Shown in pieces: positions 1 to 8,169 of a stretch of DNA of 22,741 nt. A program made the translations under genes and the position numbers. Under the pieces are notes generated by a model. It saw only the letters and a program-made list of their open reading frames with translations. It searched no databases and was not told the DNA's origin. Position 1 is the first letter of the stretch. Every line of letters starts with the position of its first letter. The stretch comes from UBA2450 sp045132035 (GTDB lineage Bacteria; Bacillota_I; Bacilli_A; RFN20; CAG-826), in NCBI GenBank assembly GCA_045132035.1, contig JBGURM010000095.1:1-22741 (forward strand), given 5' to 3'.

Positions 1-144
1 CGTTATTTTGTAGATCCGCTGCAGAACTTCGGGTTTAGAGGTCACATAGTTATCTACGATTGCGACATCATATCCTTTTTGTAATAATTCGACTACTGTG
101 TGGCTTCCAATGTAGCCTGTGCCACCTGTTACTAAAATTGCCAT
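1..144 (-). CDS. galE: UDP-glucose 4-epimerase, N-terminal fragment (cut by window edge)
   Basis: Only the first 48 codons lie in the window. They open with a short beta strand followed by the NAD-binding Rossmann motif G-G-T-G-Y-I-G-S-H, then T-V-V-E-L-L and a V-D-N-Y strand end, which is the classic start of GalE-type epimerases. These enzymes interconvert UDP-glucose and UDP-galactose in the cytoplasm. The ATG lies 1 base after the gatB stop, and its Shine-Dalgarno AGGAGA sits inside the last gatB codons, so the two genes are very likely co-transcribed and translationally coupled. The truncation is a window artefact. A related short-chain sugar-nucleotide epimerase with another substrate cannot be excluded from 48 residues. 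Confidence 0.85.
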   Translation of the reverse strand, partial: MAILVTGGTGYIGSHTVVELLQKGYDVAIVDNYVTSKPEVLQRIYKIT

Positions 145-145
145 T

Positions 146-1573
146 TTACTTTCTCCTTTTAATCTCTTCTAATAGTAATTTATTCACTAACTGAGGGTTT
201 GCTTTTCCTTCAGTTTTTTTCATAACTAATCCAACTAAATAGCCTAACGCTCTATCTTTTCCATTATTATAGTCAATAATAGATTTCGGGTTTTCTTCAA
301 CTATTTTAACAACAATATTAGATAGTTCGTCTTGGTTAGAAGTATGTTCTAACCCCATAAACTCTACTATTGTTTGAACGTCTTTTCCAGTATCAATCAT
401 CTTTTCAAAGATAAACTTTGCTTGGACGTTATTAATTTTACTATTTTCAATTAGTAGAATTAAAAAACTAAGCTCTTTAGGACTAATTGGGAAATCATTA
501 ATACTAATCATCCTTTTATTTAAGACTGACTTAACATTAACATTAATCCAATTTGATAAGAGTTTAATTGAACTTCCATATGAAAGAGCTTCTTCAAAAT
601 ATCTAGCGATATCCTTATTATCAAGGATTAACAACGCATCAGTTTCACTTAATCCCAAAGAAACATATCTTTCTAGTTTAGAATCAGCTAACTCAGGAGA
701 TGAATCAATCGCATCCTTGATAAACTGTTCACTTAATTTAATTGGAGGAATGTTATTATCAGTGAAACATTTATAGTCAACATTATCGACTTTAACTCTC
801 ATTGGGACAGTTTCTTTCGCGTTTTCGTCAAATCTTCTTGTTTCTTGAGATACTTCAAGACCACTTAACAAAAGTTCAGATTGTCTATCTATTTCATAAT
901 CAATTGCTTTTTGAATGTTTGAGATAGAGTTAAGATTTTTTATTTCAACTTTAGTGCCAAAAGAATTTTCGCATTTCTTTCTTAAAGATATATTAACATC
1001 ACATCTTAAAGAGCCATTTTCCATTTTGCCATCACTTATGCCTAAATAAGTAACTATCGAACGAATCTTTTCAACATATTTAGCGGCCTCTAATCCATTT
1101 CTAATCACTGGAGCAGAAACAATTTCAATAAGAGGAATACCCGCTCTATTGTAATCGAGATAGGAATAGTCTTTTGTGTGGAATTGTTTACATGTATCTT
1201 CCTCTAAATGGAGTCTTTGAATATCAATTTTCACTAAATCATTATTACATTTGATGGTTAAATATCCATTTTTACCAATTGGTCTAAATTCTTGTGTTAA
1301 TTGATAGCCTTTTGGAAGGTCGCTATAGAAATAATTTTTTCTTTCAAACATCAAAGTATCATCTATTTCCATATGAAGAGCATGACACATTCTAATCGCA
1401 TAAATAACTGCCTTTTTATTTACAGAAGGCATAGTTCCAGGAAAAGCAAGATCGTAATAATCCACTGATGAATTAGGAACTTTACCAAATGTTACAGGAG
1501 CAGATGAAAACATCTTAGATTTTGTGTCTAACTGAATATGTAATTCGAGTCCGATAATTGCTTCAAATTCCAT
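146..1573 (-). CDS. gatB: Asp-tRNA(Asn)/Glu-tRNA(Gln) amidotransferase subunit B
   Basis: This 475-residue protein is the tRNA-binding and kinase/transamidation subunit of GatCAB. It activates Glu (or Asp) mischarged on tRNA and receives ammonia from GatA. The N terminus I-I-G-L-E-L-H-I-Q-L-D-T-K-S-K-M-F is the GatB signature. Further landmarks are the R-K-N-Y-F-Y-S-D-L-P-K-G-Y-Q block, the D-Y-N-R-A-G-I-P-L-I-E-I-V block and S-L-R-C-D-V-N-I-S. The C-terminal third is the helical YqeY-like tail that contacts tRNA. Length is normal for the family. The start lies 5 bases after the gatA stop, and a weak GGTGG sits in the end of gatA. Gene order gatC-gatA-gatB is the usual Bacillota arrangement. 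The Cys pair found near residue 25 in some GatB proteins is absent (the sequence there is F-S-S-A-P), as in zinc-free family members. Confidence 0.97.
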   Translation of the reverse strand: MEFEAIIGLELHIQLDTKSKMFSSAPVTFGKVPNSSVDYYDLAFPGTMPSVNKKAVIYAIRMCHALHMEIDDTLMFERKNYFYSDLPKGYQLTQEFRPIGKNGYLTIKCNNDLVKIDIQRLHLEEDTCKQFHTKDYSYLDYNRAGIPLIEIVSAPVIRNGLEAAKYVEKIRSIVTYLGISDGKMENGSLRCDVNISLRKKCENSFGTKVEIKNLNSISNIQKAIDYEIDRQSELLLSGLEVSQETRRFDENAKETVPMRVKVDNVDYKCFTDNNIPPIKLSEQFIKDAIDSSPELADSKLERYVSLGLSETDALLILDNKDIARYFEEALSYGSSIKLLSNWINVNVKSVLNKRMISINDFPISPKELSFLILLIENSKINNVQAKFIFEKMIDTGKDVQTIVEFMGLEHTSNQDELSNIVVKIVEENPKSIIDYNNGKDRALGYLVGLVMKKTEGKANPQLVNKLLLEEIKRRK

Positions 1574-1578
1574 AATTA

Positions 1579-3024
1579 TTAAGCCACCAAATCCTTTAAT
1601 CCAGTTCCTTCTTCTAAAACACTAGCTATATTGAGTAAAAGTGATTCTTGGAAGGGTTTTGCCGATAAATTTCCGCCAAAAGGCATATTATTTTCAAACC
1701 CAATTGGGATAGTAATTGATGGATATCCTCCCATATTTCCATAAGCAAGATAGTTGTCGGCAATTAAATATTCATTTGATAAGTTATTGCTATATGAGCC
1801 CACTATTGGAGCGATGCTTGGACTAGCCGGACAATATATGGCATCGTATTCTTCAAACACTTTATTGAACGCATTAACTATCATCCTTCGACATTTTTGA
1901 GCTCTAACAAATAACTCTTGTTGATTTTCTTTAAATAAGGAGAAACTCCCTATAACAAAACGTCTTTTAATACGTGAAGAGAACCCTTTAGTTCTGGTAT
2001 TTATCATTACTTCTTCAAATGTTTTGCCTTCAATTCTATTTCCGAACTTAATTCCATCTAAACAGGCTGTGTTACTGGTGGATTCCGAACTAGAAATAAT
2101 GAAATATGTAGGATATATAGCCTTTAATAGCTTACTATCCATTTCAACAACATCAACAATTGCGCCTTTTGATCTCAAATAGTCAGTTGTTTTATTAAAA
2201 GTGTCAATAATTGTCTCGTTAGTAATTGAATCAACAACACATTTAATGACCGCTATTTTTCTTCCTTTGATGCTCTTAGATAAACCTTTTGTGTAATCAT
2301 CAACTTTAACAAATGAAGATGAGGCATCTTTGTCATCTCGACCCGCTAAGACATTTAATAGATATGCTGAATCGAAAACGTTTCTAGTGAAATAAGCAAC
2401 GTGGTCTAGTGATGTCGCAAAAGGGAACAAACCGTATCTAGAAATTCTTCCCCACGTTGGTTTAAATCCAACAAGTCCAGCGTATGAAGCAGGTTTTCTT
2501 ACTGAATCACCAGTATCGCTTCCAATTGATATTGGGGTAATACCAGCACTAATTGCCGCAGCGCTTCCTGAACTTGATCCACCAATAATTCTTTTGTGAC
2601 TCTTATCCCATGGGTTATATGTCATTCCTAAATGTCCAGTTGTTCCACTACCACCCATTGCCATTTCGTCCATAGTAGCTTTACCGATGACAATAGCACC
2701 TTCTGCTTCGAGTCTAAGAACAACTTCACTAGAAAAGATAGGAACATATCCATTTAAGATGTTGCTACTAGCTGTTGTTGGAATATCTTTAGTTGAATAA
2801 TTGTCTTTAATTACAATTGGAACGCCATATAAAAGACTATCTTTTTTTGTTGAATCAAGATGCTTTACTCTTTCCATTGCTTCGTTAGCGCATATATATT
2901 CAAACGCGTTATTTTCGTCATTTAACGCTAAAGAAACCGCCTCTTTTACTAATTCAAGAGGTGTAACTTCTCCACTTATAATTGCTTTATGGATTTCAAG
3001 TAATCCTTTAGACATATATCCCAT
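1579..3024 (-). CDS. gatA: Asp-tRNA(Asn)/Glu-tRNA(Gln) amidotransferase subunit A
   Basis: This 481-residue amidase-signature enzyme hydrolyses glutamine and channels ammonia to GatB. The Ser-cisSer-Lys triad can be placed by alignment: Lys73 in V-I-K-D-N, cis-Ser150 in G-G-S-S-S-G-S, and nucleophile Ser174 in S-D-T-G-D-S-V-R-K-P-A. Two usually glycine positions differ: the common S-S-G-G-S is S-S-S-G-S, and the common T-G-G-S-I-R is T-G-D-S-V-R, with Asp173 right before the nucleophile. The reading frame is intact and the length typical, so I read it as active. The start lies 2 bases after the gatC stop. A second ATG three codons later (M4) is an alternative start. Operon with gatC and gatB. 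Confidence 0.96.
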   Translation of the reverse strand: MGYMSKGLLEIHKAIISGEVTPLELVKEAVSLALNDENNAFEYICANEAMERVKHLDSTKKDSLLYGVPIVIKDNYSTKDIPTTASSNILNGYVPIFSSEVVLRLEAEGAIVIGKATMDEMAMGGSGTTGHLGMTYNPWDKSHKRIIGGSSSGSAAAISAGITPISIGSDTGDSVRKPASYAGLVGFKPTWGRISRYGLFPFATSLDHVAYFTRNVFDSAYLLNVLAGRDDKDASSSFVKVDDYTKGLSKSIKGRKIAVIKCVVDSITNETIIDTFNKTTDYLRSKGAIVDVVEMDSKLLKAIYPTYFIISSSESTSNTACLDGIKFGNRIEGKTFEEVMINTRTKGFSSRIKRRFVIGSFSLFKENQQELFVRAQKCRRMIVNAFNKVFEEYDAIYCPASPSIAPIVGSYSNNLSNEYLIADNYLAYGNMGGYPSITIPIGFENNMPFGGNLSAKPFQESLLLNIASVLEEGTGLKDLVA

Positions 3025-3026
3025 AA

Positions 3027-3323
3027 TTACTTAATAACCCTCGGAAGACCAATCATTCCATCAATTACGTCTTTAGCGTTCTTTAAAGCCTCATTTTTAT
3101 CAATTGGAGGAGTTGGTTCATCTTCTCTTAAATAATCGTTAGTCATATCAAAAGGAAAAACCATAGGTTCTTGATTATCAACATCTTCAATATCACTAAT
3201 AAGATTCATTTCTGAAACAATGATGTCCATTTCACTCATAAGAGCGTCGCATTCCTCATCAGAAAGTTCAAACATCATCTTTCTAGCAGCAATTTTTAAT
3301 GTCTCTTTTGTGATTTCCTTCAT
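3027..3323 (-). CDS. gatC: Asp-tRNA(Asn)/Glu-tRNA(Gln) amidotransferase subunit C
   Basis: This is the small stabilising subunit that wraps around the GatA/GatB interface. The protein of 98 residues starts M-K-E-I-T-K-E-T-L-K-I-A-A and carries the N-terminal helical pair (F-E-L-S-D-E-E-C-D-A-L). A central M-V-F-P-F segment and an L-R-E-D-E-P stretch match the usual P-L-R-x-D-x-P region of GatC. I chose the ATG at 3323 because the family begins there. An upstream in-frame ATG at 3377 would add 18 residues of no family character that lie inside the ligA terminator. No Shine-Dalgarno precedes the chosen ATG, and a promoter-like pair ends 7 bases before it. First gene of gatCAB, followed by gatA after 2 bases. 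Confidence 0.92.
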   Translation of the reverse strand: MKEITKETLKIAARKMMFELSDEECDALMSEMDIIVSEMNLISDIEDVDNQEPMVFPFDMTNDYLREDEPTPPIDKNEALKNAKDVIDGMIGLPRVIK

Positions 3324-3330
3324 GATATAT

Positions 3331-3359
3331 AAAATATCATACTTGTCTTTATATGATAA
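3331..3359 (-). promoter_or_regulatory. putative leaderless promoter of gatC
   Basis: Read on the minus strand: a -35-like TTATCA at 3354-3359, 17 bases, a -10-like TATTTT at 3331-3336, then 7 bases and the ATG. A second -10 candidate TATGAT at 3336-3341 overlaps it. Either would start transcription at or within a few bases of the ATG. No ribosome-binding site is visible. The -35 lies directly after the T tract of the ligA terminator. Confidence 0.45.
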
Positions 3360-3360
3360 G

Positions 3361-3393
3361 AAAAAACACCTAATCATATGATTTTGGTGTTTT
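3361..3393 (-). terminator. rho-independent terminator after ligA
   Basis: On the minus strand, A-A-A-C-A-C-C pairs with G-G-T-G-T-T-T. The loop holds the palindrome ATCATATGAT, which can extend the hairpin, and the 3' arm runs into a tract of six T (3361-3366). It begins about 8 bases past the ligA stop and separates pcrA-ligA from gatCAB. Confidence 0.75.
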
Positions 3394-3400
3394 ATATAAT

Positions 3401-5386
3401 TTATTTTATGAGTGATAGGAATTCGTCTTCACTTAATACTTGTATTCCAAGAGCGTGGGCTTTATCTAATTTAGAACCAGCTTCTTCTCCTGCAATAACA
3501 CAGTCGGTAGCTTTACTAACAGATCCTGTAACTTTTGCTCCAACATCTTCAAGTAATGCAGTGGCTTCTTTTCTTCCCATGCTTGATAACGTTCCAGTTA
3601 ATACGACTGTCTTACCTGAGAAATAGGAACTTGCAGCTTTAACTGTGCTACCAATATATTTGAAGTTAACTCCTCTTTCTTTAAGTCCATTAATTGTCTC
3701 AATATTCTTTTCATCAGCGAACCAATTAACAAGTGATTGAGATAGAACCGGACCAACATCTGGTATTTCAAGTAATTCTTCTTCGGTTGTTGCCGCTAAA
3801 GCATCGATATCGCCATAGATTTTAGACAAAGTTTTAGCCATTTTAGCGCCAACTTCTTTAATTCCTAATCCAAATAATACTTTCTCTAAAGAATTTTCTT
3901 TGCTCTTCTCAATTGCGGCTAATAAATTGTCTATAGATTTATCCTTCCATCCATCAAGAGCAATAATCTCATCTCGATATTGTGATAAATCATAGATATC
4001 AACGATTGAATGAATGAAACCTTGGTTAAAGAATTGTTCAGCAACTTTCTCTCCTAAACCTTCAATATCCATCGCATCTCTACTTGAGTAATGGATGATA
4101 CCTTCAATCTTCTTTGCTTCACAGTGTGGATTCAAACAGAAATGCATTGCGTCTTTTCTAATAAGAGGGGATCCACATACTGGGCAAGTATCAATCATTT
4201 TGTACTCAATTACATCGTCAGAACGCCTCTCTTTTACTGCTCTCACTACTTCAGGAATAACATCTCCAGCTTTTCTAATAACAACATAATCACCAATCAT
4301 TAAGTCCTTATCTTTGATGAAATCTTCATTATGTAAAGTAGCCCTTTGAACAAGACTTCCAGCAACTCTAACTGGCTCTAAAACAGCGTTAGGAGTAATC
4401 TTTCCAGTCCTACCAACTGTATAGATAATATCGGTTAATTTTGTAATAACTTCTTCAGGTGGAAATTTATACGCAATTGCCCATCTAGGTGTCTTAGCGG
4501 TATATCCTAATTTATCATACATATCCATATCATCGACCTTAATTACAATACCATCGATATCATATGGAAGTGTTGGTCTTTTTTCGGTATATTCAGCAAT
4601 GTAGTCTATTACTTCATCAATACCATTACATATTCTTCTTTCAGGATTTGTTTTAAAACCTAGTTTATCTGCTAATTTAAGAGCATCAGAATGGTATCTC
4701 AAATTGAAATCTTTAGCGTTAACAACGTAATACCAGAAAGCATCTAATCCTCTAGAAGCTGCAATTGCACTATCAAGTTGTCTAATACTACCAGCAGCAG
4801 CGTTTCTTGCATTAGCAAATAACGGTTCTCCAGTTAATTCTCTTTCAGCGTTTAATCTTTCGAGCGATTTCTTAGGCATGAAGACTTCGCCACGAATCTC
4901 AAATTCCTCATCTAAATCAATGTGACTAGGAATTGATTTAATAGTAATGACATTACTTGTAACATCTTCACCAATAGTGCCATCTCCTCTAGTAGCCGCG
5001 TACATTAATTTATTTCTATAAACAAGAGACATACCAAGTCCATCAATTTTCATTTCAGCCATATATCTGACTTTATCAACACCCAATACATCTCTAATTT
5101 TCTTATCAAAATCTCGTAAATCGTCATCATTAAAAGCGTTTGCTAATGATAACATCATTCTCTTATGAGGAATCTTTTGGAATTCATCTTGCACCATTCC
5201 ACCTACTCTTTGAGTTGGTGATAATGGACTTCTTAATTCTGGATGTGCTGTTTCAATTGCGATTAATTCTTGCATTAATCTATCGTATTCAGCGTCGCTG
5301 ACAGATGGATTGTCCAAAACGTAATATTCATAATTATATTTTTCTAATAAAGCAGTAATTTCTTCTGCGCGTGTTTTAGGATCCAT
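3401..5386 (-). CDS. ligA: NAD-dependent DNA ligase LigA
   Basis: This 661-residue enzyme seals nicks in replication and repair using NAD. Domains run in the usual order: an Ia NMN-binding region (about 1-60), the adenylation domain with the lysine of K-I-D-G at residue 113, an OB fold (about 315-395), and a zinc finger with Cys401, Cys404, Cys417 and Cys422. Helix-hairpin-helix repeats follow (for example the I-P-D-V-G-P-V segment). A BRCT domain completes the protein from about residue 585, with G-K-T-V-V-L-T-G-T-L. Length is typical. The ATG has AGGAGT 8 bases upstream, lying in the end of pcrA, whose stop is 1 base away. The two repair genes are therefore coupled. A terminator follows. 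Confidence 0.98.
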   Translation of the reverse strand: MDPKTRAEEITALLEKYNYEYYVLDNPSVSDAEYDRLMQELIAIETAHPELRSPLSPTQRVGGMVQDEFQKIPHKRMMLSLANAFNDDDLRDFDKKIRDVLGVDKVRYMAEMKIDGLGMSLVYRNKLMYAATRGDGTIGEDVTSNVITIKSIPSHIDLDEEFEIRGEVFMPKKSLERLNAERELTGEPLFANARNAAAGSIRQLDSAIAASRGLDAFWYYVVNAKDFNLRYHSDALKLADKLGFKTNPERRICNGIDEVIDYIAEYTEKRPTLPYDIDGIVIKVDDMDMYDKLGYTAKTPRWAIAYKFPPEEVITKLTDIIYTVGRTGKITPNAVLEPVRVAGSLVQRATLHNEDFIKDKDLMIGDYVVIRKAGDVIPEVVRAVKERRSDDVIEYKMIDTCPVCGSPLIRKDAMHFCLNPHCEAKKIEGIIHYSSRDAMDIEGLGEKVAEQFFNQGFIHSIVDIYDLSQYRDEIIALDGWKDKSIDNLLAAIEKSKENSLEKVLFGLGIKEVGAKMAKTLSKIYGDIDALAATTEEELLEIPDVGPVLSQSLVNWFADEKNIETINGLKERGVNFKYIGSTVKAASSYFSGKTVVLTGTLSSMGRKEATALLEDVGAKVTGSVSKATDCVIAGEEAGSKLDKAHALGIQVLSEDEFLSLIK

Positions 5387-5387
5387 A

Positions 5388-7619
5388 TTATTTGACTCCT
5401 TTGCTAATCATTTTATGGCTTCCAAGTAATGTTTTTCTTCCTTCAGTAGGGAATTCAACGACAATGATGTCATCTCCTTCTAAGGACACTACTACTCCTT
5501 CGCCAAATTTTTGATGTATACAGATATCTCCAACTTCCCAATCAGTCACTCCGTTAGTGGTAACTTCTTGAGAGAATGTTTCTTCTTTAAATGGAAGGTC
5601 ATCAAATATAATTTCATCGCTTGTCTTTTGACTATGATAGCCATATTTATTTGATGTCATTTGATTGCGATGTTCATTGATTGAAGTTGGCCTATTCGTG
5701 TAGGAATTGCCACTTTCTGCCACAAACATCGATTCACTAAGGTCAGATTTAACAACATAACTATAACCATGTGAATAAGTTAAATATAGGCGTTCTTTTG
5801 CTCTAGTAAATGCCACATACGCTAGTCTTCTTTCTTCTTCAATTGCTGCGTATCCGCCTTCTGTTAAAGCACGGTTACTTGGGAAAACACCTTGATTAAG
5901 TTTTACAACAAAGACCACAGGGAATTCTAGTCCTTTAGCGGTGTGAACTGTCATTAATATGACTTTATCACCTTCTACCATATCATCTTGAGCAGACACT
6001 AATGCGACATTTTGTAAATATTCATCAAATGTTGCGTCAGGATTGCTCTTTAGGAAGTGTCTTAAATCTTCAAAGAGTGATTTAACGTTTTCAATACGGT
6101 CATCACCATCTTCATCTAATCTTAGATAATCATAATATCCAATATCAGAAATCATATCTTCTAATAGCTTAGAGAACGTTTCTTCATCTTTATTAATTTC
6201 TTCTCTTGTATGACTAATTCTAGCGATTAAGGTTCTAAGGGCGTTAATTGCTTTAGCAGGACATTCATTCAAAGCATAATCTTCACAAACATATTCATAC
6301 ATTGATAAGTTATGTTCCAAAGCATTTGTTTTGATTTTAAGAGTTGCGGTTTCACCAATTCCTCGTCTAGGAATATTAATAATTCTTTCAAAAGAGATGT
6401 CGTCTTTAACGTTATTAATTAGCCTAAAATACGCAAGAACGTCCTTAATTTCTGCTCTTTGATAGAATTTGATGCCTCCGTAAATAACATATGGAATCTT
6501 CTTTGCCATTAAAGCTTTTTCAAATTCAAGAGTGACATAGTTACTACGATATAAGATAGCAATGTCTGAGTATTTATAGCCTTTCGTTTCTTTTAATGTT
6601 CTTATTTCTCGAGCAACAAATTCAGCTTCGCCAATGCTACTATCTGCACATCTAACAACAATTGGGTTACCACCAGTATTCTCAGTATATAAATCCTTAT
6701 GAACACGCATCTTGTTGTGTGCGATTAATTTATTCGCACTATTAAGAATGGTTTGGGTACTACGATAGTTTCTATCAAGGATGATTGTTTTAACGCCAAT
6801 AAACTTCTTATCTAAATCTAAGATAATGCCTTGGTTAGCTCCTCTCCACGTATAAATTGTTTGGTCAGGATCACCAACTACATATAAAGAACTCGATGGT
6901 TTTAATAATAATCTCACCAATTTATCTTCTGTGTCGTTTGTGTCTTGGAATTCATCAATGAGAATATGGTCATAACGATCTTGCCATCTCGCTCTAACCA
7001 TTGGGAAAGACATGAGAATTTGATTGGTTCTTAGAAGTAAATCATCAAAGTCTAGTGCGAATTGTCGATCCTTAATCGCTTCATATTCTTCATAAAACTC
7101 AAGACAGAGTCTTTCATCTTCAAAACGTTCGTGTTCGATTTTAATATCACCAGGATATTTTTCTTTTAATTTATTTGAACTGATATAGTTGACTGTTTTT
7201 TTAACAATTGCGTCGCCTTTTTTATAACCTCTTTCGACCGCTATATCTTTGATGATTTTAAGTTGATCTTCTTCATCCAAAATAGTGAAGTTAGAAGGAT
7301 AATTAATTGCTCCGATTTCTTGTCTTAAAAAGAACGCTGCAAAAGAATGGAATGTTTTAATTGTTAGGTGTCTTTCAGAATCTGGAACAATCTTAACGAC
7401 ACGAGTTTTCATTTCATTAGCAACTTTGTTAGTAAATGTAATTGCTAAAATCTTCCAAGGTTTTACTTTCCTTTCAGAAATAAGATAAGCAATGCGGTAA
7501 GTTAAAACACGGGTCTTTCCACTACCCGCACCAGCAATTACCCTAGTATATTGACTACCAGTTTCAACTGCTTCAAGTTGACGCTCATTTAATGAACTAA
7601 CAAAATCAAAATATTGCAT
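5388..7619 (-). CDS. pcrA: ATP-dependent DNA helicase PcrA (UvrD/Rep superfamily 1)
   Basis: This 743-residue 3'-5' helicase acts in nucleotide excision repair, plasmid replication and removal of proteins from DNA. Visible motifs are Walker A G-A-G-S-G-K-T at 30-36, motif Ia with T-F-T-N-K-V-A, Walker B D-E-F-Q-D at 221-225, motif III Q-T-I-Y-T-W-R-G-A at 252-260, motif V V-H-T-A-K-G-L-E-F-P, and motif VI Y-V-A-F-T-R-A-K-E-R. The last 50 residues (W-E-V-G-D-I-C-I-H-Q-K-F-G-E-G-V-V-V) form the Tudor-like domain that contacts RNA polymerase in Bacillota PcrA, which favours pcrA over a generic uvrD name. Followed after 1 base by ligA. No ribosome-binding site precedes the ATG; a -10-like hexamer ends 6 bases before it. 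Confidence 0.97.
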   Translation of the reverse strand: MQYFDFVSSLNERQLEAVETGSQYTRVIAGAGSGKTRVLTYRIAYLISERKVKPWKILAITFTNKVANEMKTRVVKIVPDSERHLTIKTFHSFAAFFLRQEIGAINYPSNFTILDEEDQLKIIKDIAVERGYKKGDAIVKKTVNYISSNKLKEKYPGDIKIEHERFEDERLCLEFYEEYEAIKDRQFALDFDDLLLRTNQILMSFPMVRARWQDRYDHILIDEFQDTNDTEDKLVRLLLKPSSSLYVVGDPDQTIYTWRGANQGIILDLDKKFIGVKTIILDRNYRSTQTILNSANKLIAHNKMRVHKDLYTENTGGNPIVVRCADSSIGEAEFVAREIRTLKETKGYKYSDIAILYRSNYVTLEFEKALMAKKIPYVIYGGIKFYQRAEIKDVLAYFRLINNVKDDISFERIINIPRRGIGETATLKIKTNALEHNLSMYEYVCEDYALNECPAKAINALRTLIARISHTREEINKDEETFSKLLEDMISDIGYYDYLRLDEDGDDRIENVKSLFEDLRHFLKSNPDATFDEYLQNVALVSAQDDMVEGDKVILMTVHTAKGLEFPVVFVVKLNQGVFPSNRALTEGGYAAIEEERRLAYVAFTRAKERLYLTYSHGYSYVVKSDLSESMFVAESGNSYTNRPTSINEHRNQMTSNKYGYHSQKTSDEIIFDDLPFKEETFSQEVTTNGVTDWEVGDICIHQKFGEGVVVSLEGDDIIVVEFPTEGRKTLLGSHKMISKGVK

Positions 7620-7625
7620 AGCAAT

Positions 7626-7654
7626 ATACTATCATAATAAATGAGCATATTCAA
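7626..7654 (-). promoter_or_regulatory. putative leaderless promoter of pcrA-ligA
   Basis: Minus strand: TTGAAT (7649-7654), 17 bases, TAGTAT (7626-7631), 6 bases (ATTGCT), ATG. Each hexamer matches the sigma-70-type consensus at 4 of 6 positions. A better -10, TATGAT (7631-7636), lies 5 bases further up but has no good -35 at 17. The predicted start point is at the ATG, and no Shine-Dalgarno is present. Confidence 0.5.
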
Positions 7655-7672
7655 TTTATATTAAAATTGTTT

Positions 7673-8086
7673 TCATGACGCTATAAAGCCTCTAATACTT
7701 GTGACTCCAGCGTAATAGTTTTTGATCTTGTGGTTTTCCATTTCAATCAAAAATGGAGTCCCAAAAATATAAAAATCTTCGACGCAAGTAATTAGTGTTA
7801 AATCACCAACGCTACCATATTTTGCCGTGTCATCTACTTCGACAAAATACATTCTCTTCTTGTTTATAAAATAATAGTTAAGTATATCTTCTTTAAGTTC
7901 ATTGCAGTGTGCGCATGTAACTCGATAAAAATAGACCATATAATATTCTTCTTCTTGAATAAAAATATCACTCCATAAAATTTTGCTAGTAACATCGTCA
8001 TAGTCGTATTTATTTATGACAGCACTTCCGCTATTGTTACAACCAACAGTTAGTAAACAGATAATAGATAAAAATAAACGTTTCAT
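7673..8086 (-). CDS. thioredoxin-fold lipoprotein
   Basis: This protein has 137 residues. The N terminus M-K-R plus a hydrophobic stretch ends in T-V-G-C, with the candidate lipid-modified Cys16. Thr at -3 is unusual for a lipobox but the overall shape fits a lipoprotein signal peptide. The mature part has the thioredoxin layout: a strand V-Y-F-Y, an active-site-like C-A-H-C (Cys58, Cys61), and a G-T-P-F strand with the cis-proline candidate Pro111. I infer a membrane-anchored, externally facing thiol-disulfide or redox-folding protein. It could also be a degenerate or substrate-specific variant. Ribosome binding is clear (AGGGGA about 8 bases before ATG). pcrA starts 53 bases downstream, apparently with its own promoter. 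The plus-strand membrane operon diverges upstream. Confidence 0.75.
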   Translation of the reverse strand: MKRLFLSIICLLTVGCNNSGSAVINKYDYDDVTSKILWSDIFIQEEEYYMVYFYRVTCAHCNELKEDILNYYFINKKRMYFVEVDDTAKYGSVGDLTLITCVEDFYIFGTPFLIEMENHKIKNYYAGVTSIRGFIAS

Positions 8087-8132
8087 AAAAAAGTCCCCTC
8101 ATAATTAATAAGAGTCCAAAAATGCGAATTTT

Positions 8133-8163
8133 TTGATTTTTTTCTTAAACTTTTTGTTATCAT
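8133..8163 (+). promoter_or_regulatory. putative leaderless promoter of the 8170 membrane operon
   Basis: TTGATT (8133-8138), a long 19-base spacer, TATCAT (8158-8163, 5 of 6 to consensus), 6 bases (AGGGTT), ATG. The AGGG lies only 2 bases from the ATG, too close to act as a normal Shine-Dalgarno, so a leaderless start is the simpler reading. Confidence 0.45.
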
Positions 8164-8169
8164 AGGGTT

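Noticed and set aside
3324..3377. Longer gatC starting at ATG 3377
   Set aside because: The 18 extra residues are unlike GatC N termini, the start lies within the ligA terminator hairpin, and there is no ribosome-binding site.
4091..4303. Open frames on the plus strand inside ligA
   Set aside because: They are antisense to the conserved zinc-finger and OB-fold coding region and have no ribosome-binding site or protein-like character.
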